From: Clostridiales bacterium UBA1246
Lineage (GTDB): Bacteria > Bacillota > Clostridia > Oscillospirales > Oscillospiraceae
DNA: 11,476 bases
Assembly (NCBI GenBank): GCA_002308315.1
Contig: DBWE01000222.1
Coordinates: 1 to 11,476 of the forward strand
Reading direction: 5' to 3'
Part shown: positions 1 to 6,516 of the stretch, one piece after another
Layout of the letters: the number at the start of each line of letters is the position of its first letter
Position numbering within the stretch: position 1 is the stretch's first letter
Notes under the pieces: model-generated
Seen by the model: the letters and a program-made list of their open reading frames with translations, nothing else
Told to the model about the DNA's origin: nothing
The model's database searches: none
Made by a program: the position numbers and the translations under genes

Positions 1-364
1 CAACGCCGAGCACGGCGCAGTTGGTGGTGATAAGCGGCAGATAAATGCCGAGGGCCTTGTAAAGAGAGGGCACCGACTTCTGCAGGAACATTTCCACGAG
101 CTGCACCAGAGCCGCGATGACGAGGATATAAACGACGGTCTGCATGTATTCCAGCCCGATGGGCACGAGCAGCAGCCGGTTGACTATCCAGCATACCATG
201 GAGGCTATGCTCATTACGAATATGACGGCTATGCCCATGCCGAGAGCGGTATCCATTTTCCTGGATACGCCCATGAACGGGCAGATGCCGAGAAACTGCG
301 AGAAAATGAAATTTTCTATCAGTATCGCACCGAGCGCGATGGATACTATCCCTGTCAGGCTCAT
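1..364 (-). CDS. rnfA: Rnf complex membrane subunit RnfA (partial, C-terminus outside window)
   Basis: Integral membrane subunit of the Rnf ferredoxin:NAD+ oxidoreductase, which sits in the cytoplasmic membrane and couples electron transfer to Na+ or H+ export. I translated 121 residues of a protein that is usually about 190 long; the rest lies beyond the left edge. Hydrophobic helices lie near residues 4-25, 40-62, 75-95 and 103-121. Two family hallmarks are visible: FLGICPF with Cys28, and LITTNCAVLG with Cys116. In the Rnf/Nqr family these cysteines, with a matching pair in RnfE, hold an intramembrane 2Fe-2S cluster. The ATG (362-364) overlaps the rnfE stop, and a GGAGGA site (371-376, minus strand) lies 6 nt upstream, which fixes the start. 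It is the fifth gene of the leftward rnf operon. RnfB, the ferredoxin-facing subunit, should follow outside the window. Confidence 0.95.
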   Translation of the reverse strand, partial: MSLTGIVSIALGAILIENFIFSQFLGICPFMGVSRKMDTALGMGIAVIFVMSIASMVCWIVNRLLLVPIGLEYMQTVVYILVIAALVQLVEMFLQKSVPSLYKALGIYLPLITTNCAVLGV

Positions 365-1005
365 GCCGCTTCCTCCGTTTCCGCTTTCTCCGCGCTGCGG
401 CGGCTGAGCCGCTGTATGAGCGCGATAAGAAGGCCGAGAGTGATGAAACCGCCGAAGGGGAGGATGATGAGCAGGGCGGGGTAACCCTCGGGGATTATGC
501 GTATGCCCGCGCCGTCCGGCCCGAGTATGCCGCCGCCGAAGGTGCCGTTGCCCAGAAGCTCACGCACTACGCTTATCACGATCAGCACCGCCGTATAGCC
601 TATGCCCTGGGTGAGCCCGTCAAGAGCGGAGGCGGCGACGGAGTGCTTGGAGGCAAAGGCCTCCGCCCGCGCGAGTATGATGCAGTTTACGACTATGAGC
701 GGGATGAATACGCCCAGCGAGGCCGACAGCGCCGGAAGGTAGGCCTGCAGCAGCAGATCGACCACCGTGACGAAGCCCGCTATGACGACTATGTAGCCGG
801 CTATGCGTATCTTGGCGGGAATGAATTTCCTCAAAAGGGATATGACCACGTTGGAGCAGATAAGTATCACCGTGACCGAAACGCCCATGCCTATGCCGTT
901 GAAGAGCGAGGTGCTTATCGCGAGAGTGGAGCACATGCCCAGCAGCTGTATCAGCACGGGGTTGTTGTCTATCAGTCCGTCTCTGAGATGTTTTTTAAAG
1001 TTCAT
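361..1005 (-). CDS. rnfE: Rnf complex membrane subunit RnfE
   Basis: Integral membrane subunit of the Rnf complex and paralogue of RnfA; the two form an inverted pair in the membrane core. The 214 residues are of normal family length. Residues 1-20 are cytosolic (KKHLRDGLIDNNPVLIQLLG is the typical RnfE opening), followed by about six hydrophobic helices and a charged tail rich in Glu, Ala and Arg. Cys25 (LGMCSTLA) and Cys108 (IPLIVVNCIILARAEAF) are the conserved cysteines expected to ligate the shared 2Fe-2S centre with RnfA. The start is an ATG at 1003-1005 with an AAGGAGAT site (1011-1018, minus strand) 5 nt upstream; this site overlaps the rnfG stop codon. The 3' end overlaps the rnfA start by 4 bases (ATGA), so the two are probably translationally coupled. 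Confidence 0.96.
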   Translation of the reverse strand: MNFKKHLRDGLIDNNPVLIQLLGMCSTLAISTSLFNGIGMGVSVTVILICSNVVISLLRKFIPAKIRIAGYIVVIAGFVTVVDLLLQAYLPALSASLGVFIPLIVVNCIILARAEAFASKHSVAASALDGLTQGIGYTAVLIVISVVRELLGNGTFGGGILGPDGAGIRIIPEGYPALLIILPFGGFITLGLLIALIQRLSRRSAEKAETEEAA

Positions 1006-1016
1006 GCTTCATCTCC

Positions 1017-1631
1017 TTAATCCGTAGCGGAGCTGACGGCGTCCGGGGAAGTACGGGGCTCTTCCTCGGCGTTCGCTTCGCGGCCGATATATTCGCCGAT
1101 GACCCTGAGAGCGTCGTTCACTCCGGAGGTGACGGCCGTGGAGGTAACTGTGGCGCCGGTAAGCGCGTCTATCTCGCCGCCCTTTTTGCGGAGCGCGAGA
1201 GGGCCGCTTTTGCCGACGAACTGAGAGCGGAAGCTTTCCTTGCGGGCGTTCGCGCCGAGGCCGGAGGTCTCGCTCATGGAAACTATCGACACTCCCGTGA
1301 CCGTACCCTCGCCGTCGGCGCCCACGACCATGTCGATGACGCCGCCGAAGCCGGAGGGAGACGTTTCGGCTATCCAGCCCCGGAGCACGCCGCCGGAATA
1401 AGCGCGGTAAAGCGCCTTTACCGTTCCGTCCGGACGGAAGTCTTCGACGGGCTCATAGTACTCCGCCTCGAAGACCTCTGCCATGGCGTCGGCCGTGCGC
1501 GCGGCGCGCGAGGCCTCTATGGAGTCCTCGGTGATATGGTTCACAAGGCCGAGAACGAGCGATACCGCGGCGCAGATGATAACAAGAGTCACTGCAAGCT
1601 TTACGGGGCCCGTTTTTTTTGCGTTGCTCAT
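1017..1631 (-). CDS. rnfG: Rnf complex flavoprotein subunit RnfG (covalent FMN)
   Basis: Subunit of the Rnf electron-transfer chain, anchored by one N-terminal helix (about residues 10-31) with its FMN-binding domain on the outer face. The protein has 204 residues. The FMN_bind domain shows GFGGVIDMVVG (94-104), ETSGLG (121-126, where most homologues have ETPGLG) and the flavinylation motif DALTGATVTS (155-164). Thr161 is the predicted residue to which FMN is attached through a phosphoester bond. That attachment needs the flavin transferase ApbE, which is not encoded here. A short acidic, Ser/Thr-rich tail follows the domain. The ATG at 1629-1631 overlaps the rnfD stop by 4 bases, and the gene is followed after 11 bases by rnfE. 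Confidence 0.95.
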   Translation of the reverse strand: MSNAKKTGPVKLAVTLVIICAAVSLVLGLVNHITEDSIEASRAARTADAMAEVFEAEYYEPVEDFRPDGTVKALYRAYSGGVLRGWIAETSPSGFGGVIDMVVGADGEGTVTGVSIVSMSETSGLGANARKESFRSQFVGKSGPLALRKKGGEIDALTGATVTSTAVTSGVNDALRVIGEYIGREANAEEEPRTSPDAVSSATD

Positions 1632-2677
1632 TTCGCTTCCACCTCCTCGGACGCCGTGCCGCGTTTGGCGGCTCTCGCTTCGCGCCTCGCGCTGCGGCGC
1701 ATTTCGGCGGTCACGCCGAAGCGCGGAGAGGGCAGAGCCCTGTCAAGCAGCCAGACGGCGGTGTTCATTATGAGTATCGAGAAGGACACGCCCTCGGCGT
1801 AGGAGCCGAAGCGGCGTATGAACACGGTCAGCAGACCGCAGCCTATGCCGTATACCGTCTGAGCTCTCGGATTGACCGGAGAGGTGGCATAGTCGGTGGC
1901 CATGAAGATCGCGCCGAGCATGAGCCCGCCGCTGCACAGCTGCCAAAGGGTCCATTCGATCCGTCCGCAGTCGCCGGGGAAAAGCAGCGACAGCGCCGCC
2001 ACGGTCAGCATGAAGGACAGCGGTATGCGCGGCGTGATGACGCGTCTTACGACGAGATATATGCCGCCCAGCAGCAGCGCGAAGGCCGAGACCTCGCCCA
2101 GCGAGCCGGGAGTCTGACCGATGAAGACCTGCAGCAGCGTGGACGTTTCGGGCAGCGCGCCGCTTTTCATGGACGCGAGAGGGGTGGCGGAGGTGATTAT
2201 ATCCGCCGAGGACAGGGAGAAAAAGCCCTTATAGCTGAAGGGCTGCTCCCAGGTGGTGATCGCCACGGGCCATGAGGCCATGAACGCCCTCGCCGCCAGA
2301 GCGGGATTGACGAAATTCTTTCCTATGCCGCCGAAGAGCTGCTTTACCAGCACGATCGCGAACAGGTCGCCTATGACGACGGCCCATACGGGCATGGTGG
2401 GGGGCAGACAGTAGGCCAGCAGCATTCCCGTGACCACCGCCGAGAGGTCCCCGACGGTATTGCTCTTTTTCATGAGCCTGCGCCAGCCCCACTCGAAAAA
2501 TACGCAGGCGCATACGCTGACCGCCGTCATGAGTATCGCCCGGAAGCCGAACATGTACGCCGCGACGGCCAGGGCCGGTATCAGGGCGATGATCACGTCG
2601 AGCATTATCGAGCGCGTATCCTCGCGGCTGCGTATATGGGGCGAGGTCGATATCGAAAACATGCTTTCCTTATCCAA
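1628..2677 (-). CDS. rnfD: Rnf complex membrane flavoprotein subunit RnfD
   Basis: Polytopic membrane subunit of the Rnf complex carrying a covalent FMN; it passes electrons through the membrane to or from RnfG. The 349 residues match the family. SPHIRSREDT near residues 12-21 is the typical N-terminal signature. Hydrophobic segments lie around 25-60, 80-115, 200-235, 250-265, 275-290 and 296-311. The loop at 158-168 (ADIITSATPLA) carries the flavinylation motif, with Thr165 the probable FMN-bearing residue. FGGIGKNFVNPALAARAF (115-132) is strongly conserved in RnfD/NqrB. The start is uncertain. A TTG at 2675-2677 has an AAAGGA site 8 nt upstream. An in-frame ATG at 2660-2662 has AAGGA 4 nt upstream and would give 344 residues. 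I keep TTG because of its better spacing. The stop overlaps rnfG. Confidence 0.95.
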   Translation of the reverse strand: MDKESMFSISTSPHIRSREDTRSIMLDVIIALIPALAVAAYMFGFRAILMTAVSVCACVFFEWGWRRLMKKSNTVGDLSAVVTGMLLAYCLPPTMPVWAVVIGDLFAIVLVKQLFGGIGKNFVNPALAARAFMASWPVAITTWEQPFSYKGFFSLSSADIITSATPLASMKSGALPETSTLLQVFIGQTPGSLGEVSAFALLLGGIYLVVRRVITPRIPLSFMLTVAALSLLFPGDCGRIEWTLWQLCSGGLMLGAIFMATDYATSPVNPRAQTVYGIGCGLLTVFIRRFGSYAEGVSFSILIMNTAVWLLDRALPSPRFGVTAEMRRSARREARAAKRGTASEEVEAK

Positions 2678-2717
2678 TGCTTACATCCTTTCTTCGGTAG
2701 GCCGAGCCTAACGGATG

Positions 2718-4025
2718 TTACTTTTTGTTCTTGACGAGGACCTTGGCGTTCTTGATCGCCTGGACTAACTGCAGCCTGCCGGGACAGGCGTAGGCGCAGC
2801 AGCCGCATTCTATGCAGTCGGTCACGTGCAGCCGGTCGAGCTCCCTCGCTTCGCCCTTGACGGAATAGGCGTAAAGGTACAGCGGCTGCAGATGCATCGG
2901 ACAGGCGGCCACGCAGCGTCCGCAGCGTATGCACCCGGGCTCCTCCCGGCTGAGGTTCATCGCCTCGGGAAGGACCGTAACGGCGTTGGTGCCTTTTATT
3001 ACGGGCACCTCGTCGGAGTAAACGGCGTTGCCCATCATCGGCCCGCCCATGAGCAGCTTGTCCGCGCTGCCGCTGAAGCCGCCGGCCGCCTCTATCAGGC
3101 AGGAGATCGGTGTGCCCACGCGGCAGCGGAAATTGGACGGCTTCGATATGCTCGGGCCGGACACGGTGACCACGCGCTCTATGGCGGGCAGCCCCGTTTT
3201 TACGGCGCGGTTCACGCTCCAGCAGCTGAAATCGTTGAAGACGATGCAGCCCACGTCCGCGGGCAGACCGCCCGGGGGCACCTGCCTGCCGGTGACGGTC
3301 TGTATCAGCTGCTTCTCCGCGCCCTGGGGGTAGCGGGTCTTCAGAACGCGTATCTCTATTCCCGAGCCGGGAGCAATGAGACTGCTCAGCAGCTTTATCG
3401 CGTCCTGCTTGTTGGCCTCCACGGCGAGATACGCCTTTTCAAGGCCGAGCAGACGTCTGAGAAGGTGTATGCCGGAGAGGACCTCCTCCGGGTTTTCGAG
3501 GAGCACCCGGTGGTCCGCCGTGATATAGGGCTCGCACTCGGCCGCGTTGACTATCATGGTGTCCACCTTGCCCAGACCGCTGGATATTTTCACGTGCGTG
3601 GGGAAGGCCGCGCCGCCCATGCCGACTATGCCCGCGTTTTTGACTATGTCGAGCAGGGCCGAGGGATCGGCCTCGACCTCGGCGGTATGGGAAACGACGC
3701 TTTCATGGAGCGTGTCCTGACCGTCGTTGTCTATCACGACCGACATGACCTTGCGCCCATTGGGATGCAGCCGGGGCTCGACTGCCGCGACGGTGCCGGA
3801 GACGGTTGCGTGTATGGGGGCGGATACGAAGGCGGACGATTCGCCTATGACCTGGCCCAGCAGCACCCGGTCGCCCGGAGCGACCGTGGGAGAGCACTCC
3901 GCGCCTATGTGCATCGACATGGGTATTATCACCTGCCCGGGAGCGGGAAGAGTCTCTATCGCCGAGCCGGAGGCGAGACGCTTGCCGTCGTCGGGATGTA
4001 TGCCGCCGTAAAATCTGCGAGCCAA
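2718..4025 (-). CDS. rnfC: Rnf complex NADH/FMN and Fe-S subunit RnfC
   Basis: Peripheral cytosolic subunit of the Rnf complex, the site of NAD+/NADH exchange, and first gene of the operon. From the TTG start it has 435 residues. It opens with ARRFYGGIHPDDGK, the usual RnfC N-terminus. The Complex1_51K-like nucleotide and FMN region contains GIVGMGGAAFPTHVK (132-146) and NAAECEPYITADHR (160-173). A SLBB-like segment follows. Two ferredoxin-type clusters lie at the C-terminus: Cys365-368-371-375 and Cys404-407-410-414, each CxxCxxCxxxCP, so two 4Fe-4S centres. In-frame ATGs at 4077-4079 and 4050-4052 would add 18 or 9 residues, but neither has a ribosome site. TTG at 4023-4025 has GTGAGGTG 6 nt upstream and matches the family N-terminus. 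No long C-terminal repeat extension like that of gammaproteobacterial RnfC is present. Confidence 0.95.
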   Translation of the reverse strand: MARRFYGGIHPDDGKRLASGSAIETLPAPGQVIIPMSMHIGAECSPTVAPGDRVLLGQVIGESSAFVSAPIHATVSGTVAAVEPRLHPNGRKVMSVVIDNDGQDTLHESVVSHTAEVEADPSALLDIVKNAGIVGMGGAAFPTHVKISSGLGKVDTMIVNAAECEPYITADHRVLLENPEEVLSGIHLLRRLLGLEKAYLAVEANKQDAIKLLSSLIAPGSGIEIRVLKTRYPQGAEKQLIQTVTGRQVPPGGLPADVGCIVFNDFSCWSVNRAVKTGLPAIERVVTVSGPSISKPSNFRCRVGTPISCLIEAAGGFSGSADKLLMGGPMMGNAVYSDEVPVIKGTNAVTVLPEAMNLSREEPGCIRCGRCVAACPMHLQPLYLYAYSVKGEARELDRLHVTDCIECGCCAYACPGRLQLVQAIKNAKVLVKNKK

Positions 4026-4031
4026 TATGTA

Positions 4032-4039
4032 CACCTCAC
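4032..4039 (-). promoter_or_regulatory. Ribosome binding site that selects a TTG start for rnfC
   Basis: On the minus strand GTGAGGTG lies 6 nt before the TTG at 4023-4025. It lies downstream of the two in-frame upstream ATGs (4077-4079 and 4050-4052), neither of which has a purine-rich site ahead of it. The site therefore decides the start of rnfC. Confidence 0.75.
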
Positions 4040-4068
4040 TTAAGAACATATACGAACACGGCTTTGAC

Positions 4069-4132
4069 GGGCCGATCATCGCCCGGATCTCGCCGAGATC
4101 CCCGGATATCCGGAAAGGACGCTCCGCGCGGA
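4069..4132 (-). other. Block of four adjacent inverted repeats in the rnfC leader
   Basis: Four inverted repeats stand in a row, three of them touching. At 4069-4084, GGG/CGAT pairs with ATCG/CCC around a bulged C at 4072 and a central C at 4077. At 4085-4101, GGATCTCG and CGAGATCC are perfect around one base. At 4102-4113, CCGGATATCCGG is a perfect palindrome. At 4123-4132, TCCGCGCGGA is a perfect palindrome. If the minus-strand promoter at 4188-4217 is used, all lie in the 5' untranslated part of the rnf mRNA, where they could form a chain of hairpins or pair with one another. On DNA they could be protein sites. They match no riboswitch I can name. A further CCGG...CCGG arm pair with an 11-base loop (4154-4172), followed on the minus strand by five T (4149-4153), lies upstream and looks like a weak terminator. 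Confidence 0.5.
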
Positions 4133-4176
4133 CGCAAGATCCGAACGTAAAAACCGGCAGGTGTTCAACCGGATTA

Positions 4177-4205
4177 TTGACTGTTTAACTATAACATATT
4201 AAAAT
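4177..4205 (+). promoter_or_regulatory. Predicted ilvBN promoter
   Basis: TTGACT (4177-4182) and TAAAAT (4200-4205) each match 5 of 6 sigma-A consensus bases, with the optimal 17-base spacer. The predicted start near 4212 gives a leader of roughly 95 nt before ilvB. It lies in an AT-rich stretch (about 4173-4262) that stands out from the GC-rich surroundings. The leader is too short for a T-box, and I see no leader peptide with branched-chain codons. Confidence 0.6.
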
Positions 4206-4217
4206 AGTATTTGTCTA
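4188..4217 (-). promoter_or_regulatory. Predicted rnf operon promoter, interleaved with the ilvB promoter
   Basis: On the minus strand TAGACA (4212-4217) is separated by 18 bases from TATAGT (4188-4193). Each hexamer matches 5 of 6 sigma-A consensus bases. Transcription would start near 4181 and give a leader of about 156 nt before the rnfC TTG. The elements sit among those of the opposite-strand promoter at 4177-4205, so both could not be occupied at once. Confidence 0.5.
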
Positions 4218-4265
4218 CATGTAAATTACGGTTTGTTGATCATGTGATAAAACATTTCAATCAAT

Positions 4266-4285
4266 GCGGCCCGAGGCGGGGCCGC
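4266..4285 (+). other. GC-rich hairpin in the ilvB leader
   Basis: GCGGCCC (4266-4272) pairs perfectly with GGGCCGC (4279-4285) around a 6-base loop. The ilvB ribosome site GGGGA (4291-4295) begins 5 nt after the stem and lies 10 nt before the ATG at 4306. A stem this close could limit access to the start site or act as a pause. No T-run follows, so it is not an intrinsic terminator. Confidence 0.45.
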
Positions 4286-4305
4286 GGAACGGGGAATGGT
4301 CATAA

Positions 4306-5934
4306 ATGAAAATCAGCGGAGCGAGGATAATCGCGGAGTGTCTTCTCGAGCAGGGAGTGGACACGGTCTTCGGCTACCCCGGAGTGAGCATAATCCGCGT
4401 TTACGACGAGCTGTATAAAAAGCGCGGAAAGATAAGGCATATACTGACCGCTCACGAGCAGGGAGCGGCGCACGCCGCGGACGGATACGCCAGGGCTACG
4501 GGCAGGGTGGGCGTGTGTCTTGCCACGTCCGGCCCCGGGGCGACAAATCTGATCACCGGGATAGCGGCCGCGTTCATGGACTCTTCTCCCGTGGTCTTCA
4601 TCACCTGCAACGTGGACGAAGCGCTTCTGGGGCGCGACGCCTTTCAGGAGGTGGATATCACCGGCATTTCGATGCCCATAACGAAATGCAGCTATCTCGT
4701 GCGCTCGGCGGGGGAGCTTGCCGGGACGATAAGAGAAGCGTTCGCGCTGGCTTCCCGGGGGCGGCCCGGCCCGGTGCTGGTGGACGTGACGTACAACGCC
4801 ACGGCGGAAAGAGCGGAGTATGAATTCCTTCCGAAGGAAGAGCATTTCAGGCAGGGACGCTCCGAACGTCTGACGCGGCGCGGGGAAATGGCGCTCACGC
4901 AGCCCGGGACGGACGAAAGGGACGTAAAAACGCTTGCCGATATGCTCAGAAGCTCCGAAAGGCCGCTGATCATGGCCGGAGGCGGCGTGATACGCTCCGC
5001 CGGAGCGGCGGAAGAGCTGCGGCGCATATGCCGCGGGCACGGCATACCGGCGGTATCCACCATGATGGGCCTCGGCGCCATGCCCTCCGACGACGGCATG
5101 TTTTTCGGCATGGCCGGCATGTACGGCTCCCCGGACGCAAACCGCGCCGTGAGGGAATGCGATCTGCTCATCGCGGTGGGCGTGCGCTTTTCCGACAGGG
5201 TGACCGGCGATATCGGCGGCTTTGCGCCGGGAGCGAGGATAGCCCACGTGGATATCGACCGCGCGGAGATAGACAAAAACGTATTGACGGCGCACCATAT
5301 CGTAGGCGACGCCGGGACGGTGCTCGGTATGCTTTCGGCGGAGCTGGAGGGGTACAGGGCCGCGCCCTGGATGAAAAAAAGCGGCGAAAGAAAGCTCTGC
5401 GCGCCGGAGCGGATAATAAAGACGGTCGAAAAGCTTGCTCCCGGCGCCGTGATAGTCACGGACGTGGGCCAGCATCAGCTCTGGGCCTGCCGCACCTTCG
5501 GCTTCAGCCGCCCGGGGCAGCTGCTCACCAGCGGCGGCTTCGGAGCCATGGGCTTCGGACTCGGGGCGGCGATAGGCGCCAAGGCGGGCGTGAGGGACGC
5601 GGCGGTGATACACATAACGGGCGACGGCAGCTTCCGCATGAACTGCCCGGAGCTCGCCACGGAGGCAAGATACGGGCTGGATATAATCAGCGTGATAATG
5701 GATAATTCTTCCCTCGGTCTCGTCCGGCAGAAGCAGGCGGCCGAGTTCGGCGGGCGCTTTTATCAGACGGAGCTTGCCGGGGGCCCGGACTTCGTCCTGC
5801 TCGCCCGGGCCTACGGGCTCAGAGGCGAGAGAGCGGAAAACGAAAGCGAGTTCGAAAGCCTGCTTTCCGATATGCTGAGATCGGGAAAGGGCGGAATAAT
5901 AGACTGTATTACGGATAAGGATGAGATGATATGA
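4306..5934 (+). CDS. ilvB: Acetolactate synthase large subunit (divergent, ThDP-dependent)
   Basis: Catalytic subunit of acetohydroxyacid synthase, which joins two pyruvates to 2-acetolactate (or pyruvate and 2-ketobutyrate to acetohydroxybutyrate), the first common step to valine, leucine and isoleucine. All three ThDP-enzyme domains are present: the PYR domain with YPGVSIIRVYDEL and catalytic Glu51 (AHEQGAAHAADGYAR); the central FAD/nucleotide domain (about 205-345); and the PP domain with VGQHQLWA (387-394), GDGS (439-442) and the paired DN (466-467). Several usually fixed positions differ. Lys476 in GLVRQKQ replaces the Trp of VRQWQ. Asp104 in TCNVDEALLG replaces the Pro of GQVP. VTYNA replaces IPKDV. 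The protein ends at DKDEMI (542 residues), without the usual PMVPPG tail. It is coupled to ilvN by ATGA. AHAS is the best call because of ilvN; another ThDP lyase specificity is possible. Confidence 0.88.
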   Translation: MKISGARIIAECLLEQGVDTVFGYPGVSIIRVYDELYKKRGKIRHILTAHEQGAAHAADGYARATGRVGVCLATSGPGATNLITGIAAAFMDSSPVVFITCNVDEALLGRDAFQEVDITGISMPITKCSYLVRSAGELAGTIREAFALASRGRPGPVLVDVTYNATAERAEYEFLPKEEHFRQGRSERLTRRGEMALTQPGTDERDVKTLADMLRSSERPLIMAGGGVIRSAGAAEELRRICRGHGIPAVSTMMGLGAMPSDDGMFFGMAGMYGSPDANRAVRECDLLIAVGVRFSDRVTGDIGGFAPGARIAHVDIDRAEIDKNVLTAHHIVGDAGTVLGMLSAELEGYRAAPWMKKSGERKLCAPERIIKTVEKLAPGAVIVTDVGQHQLWACRTFGFSRPGQLLTSGGFGAMGFGLGAAIGAKAGVRDAAVIHITGDGSFRMNCPELATEARYGLDIISVIMDNSSLGLVRQKQAAEFGGRFYQTELAGGPDFVLLARAYGLRGERAENESEFESLLSDMLRSGKGGIIDCITDKDEMI

Positions 5935-6488
5935 GCAGCAGCGCAAAAATGACGAGACAGACCCTTTCCGTGCTGGTGGAAAACAGCGCGGGCGTGCTGT
6001 CCCAGGTGACGAGACTGTTTTCCCGCAAGGGCTACAACATCGAAAGCCTCGCCGTGGGCACCACAGACGACGCGAGAGTATCCCGCATTACCGTGATCCT
6101 TCAGGGCACGGACCGTATGGCCGAGCAGATAGCGGCGCAGCTCAATAAGCTGATGCCGGTCATCAGCGTGCAGATCCTGACCGGCAAAAAGGCCATTTAC
6201 CGGGAGTTCGTGATGCTCAAGGTCAAAGCCGACGGCAAGGACGCGAGAGACGAGATAATGCAGATCGTCAACGTGTTCAGAGCCGCCGTCGTGGACATAA
6301 GCCGCTCCTCGCTGATGATAGCCGTGACCGGCGACGAGGAGAAGACCGAGGCGTTCATAAGGCTGATGAGCGATTTCGGACTTATAGAGATAGCCCGCAC
6401 AGGACTGATAGCCATGGAGCGGGGAGACGGCAGCATACGCGATCTGAGCAAGGACCGGGCGGAATACGAGCTGGGCAAAAGCATATAG
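5931..6488 (+). CDS. ilvN: Acetolactate synthase regulatory (small) subunit
   Basis: Regulatory subunit that binds and activates the large subunit and normally confers feedback inhibition by valine. The 185 residues match the long, two-domain form. The N-terminal ACT domain spans about 9-85: TLSVLVENSAGVLSQVTRLF, then GYNIESLAVG, with SRITVILQG closing the fold. The C-terminal ALS_ss_C domain spans about 90-170: YREFVMLKVKAD, SSLMIAVTGDEEKTEAFI and EIARTGLIAMERGDGS. These are the family hallmarks, and residues around the ACT Asn/Gly turn (ENSAGVLSQV) are retained, so ligand binding is plausible. The start ATG overlaps the ilvB stop by four bases, and an AAGGA site (5917-5921) lies 9 nt upstream. 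Unlike its partner, it shows no obvious departures from the family. Confidence 0.94.
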   Translation: MSSSAKMTRQTLSVLVENSAGVLSQVTRLFSRKGYNIESLAVGTTDDARVSRITVILQGTDRMAEQIAAQLNKLMPVISVQILTGKKAIYREFVMLKVKADGKDARDEIMQIVNVFRAAVVDISRSSLMIAVTGDEEKTEAFIRLMSDFGLIEIARTGLIAMERGDGSIRDLSKDRAEYELGKSI

Positions 6489-6494
6489 CCGGCA

Positions 6495-6515
6495 GCCGCC
6501 GCCCGGGGCGGCGCC
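6495..6515. terminator. GC-rich palindrome between convergent ilvN and URO-D genes (weak terminator candidate)
   Basis: GCCGCCC (6498-6504) and GGGCGGC (6506-6512) are exact inverted copies around one base; as RNA a 5-bp stem with a 5-base loop is likely. It fills most of the 28-base gap between two convergent genes, where a two-way terminator would be expected. No T-run follows on either strand, so intrinsic termination is doubtful. Confidence 0.3.
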
Positions 6516-6516
6516 G

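Noticed and set aside
2826..4043. A 405-codon open frame on the plus strand opposite rnfC
   Set aside because: Same kind of shadow: low-complexity composition, no start signals, and a fully conserved RnfC on the other strand.
4182..4196. TGTT/AACA arms over the interleaved promoters, considered as a Rex (NADH-sensing) operator
   Set aside because: Only 4 bases per arm are symmetric, and the spacing departs from the TTGTTAA-N4-TTAACAA pattern. A Rex link would be sensible for rnf but the sequence does not support it.
4264..4305. A 13-codon upstream frame (ATG 4264 to TAA 4303-4305) abutting the ilvB start, possibly a leader peptide
   Set aside because: It has no ribosome site and no Ile, Leu or Val codons, so classical branched-chain attenuation does not fit.
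4206..4305. T-box riboswitch ahead of ilvBN
   Set aside because: The leader is only about 95 nt, and I see neither a T-box consensus nor a terminator/antiterminator pair.
4300..5946. A 548-codon open frame on the minus strand covering all of ilvB
   Set aside because: Its product is rich in Arg, His, Gly and Ala with no recognisable motif or ribosome site, and it mirrors ilvB exactly. It is a by-product of GC-rich third positions.
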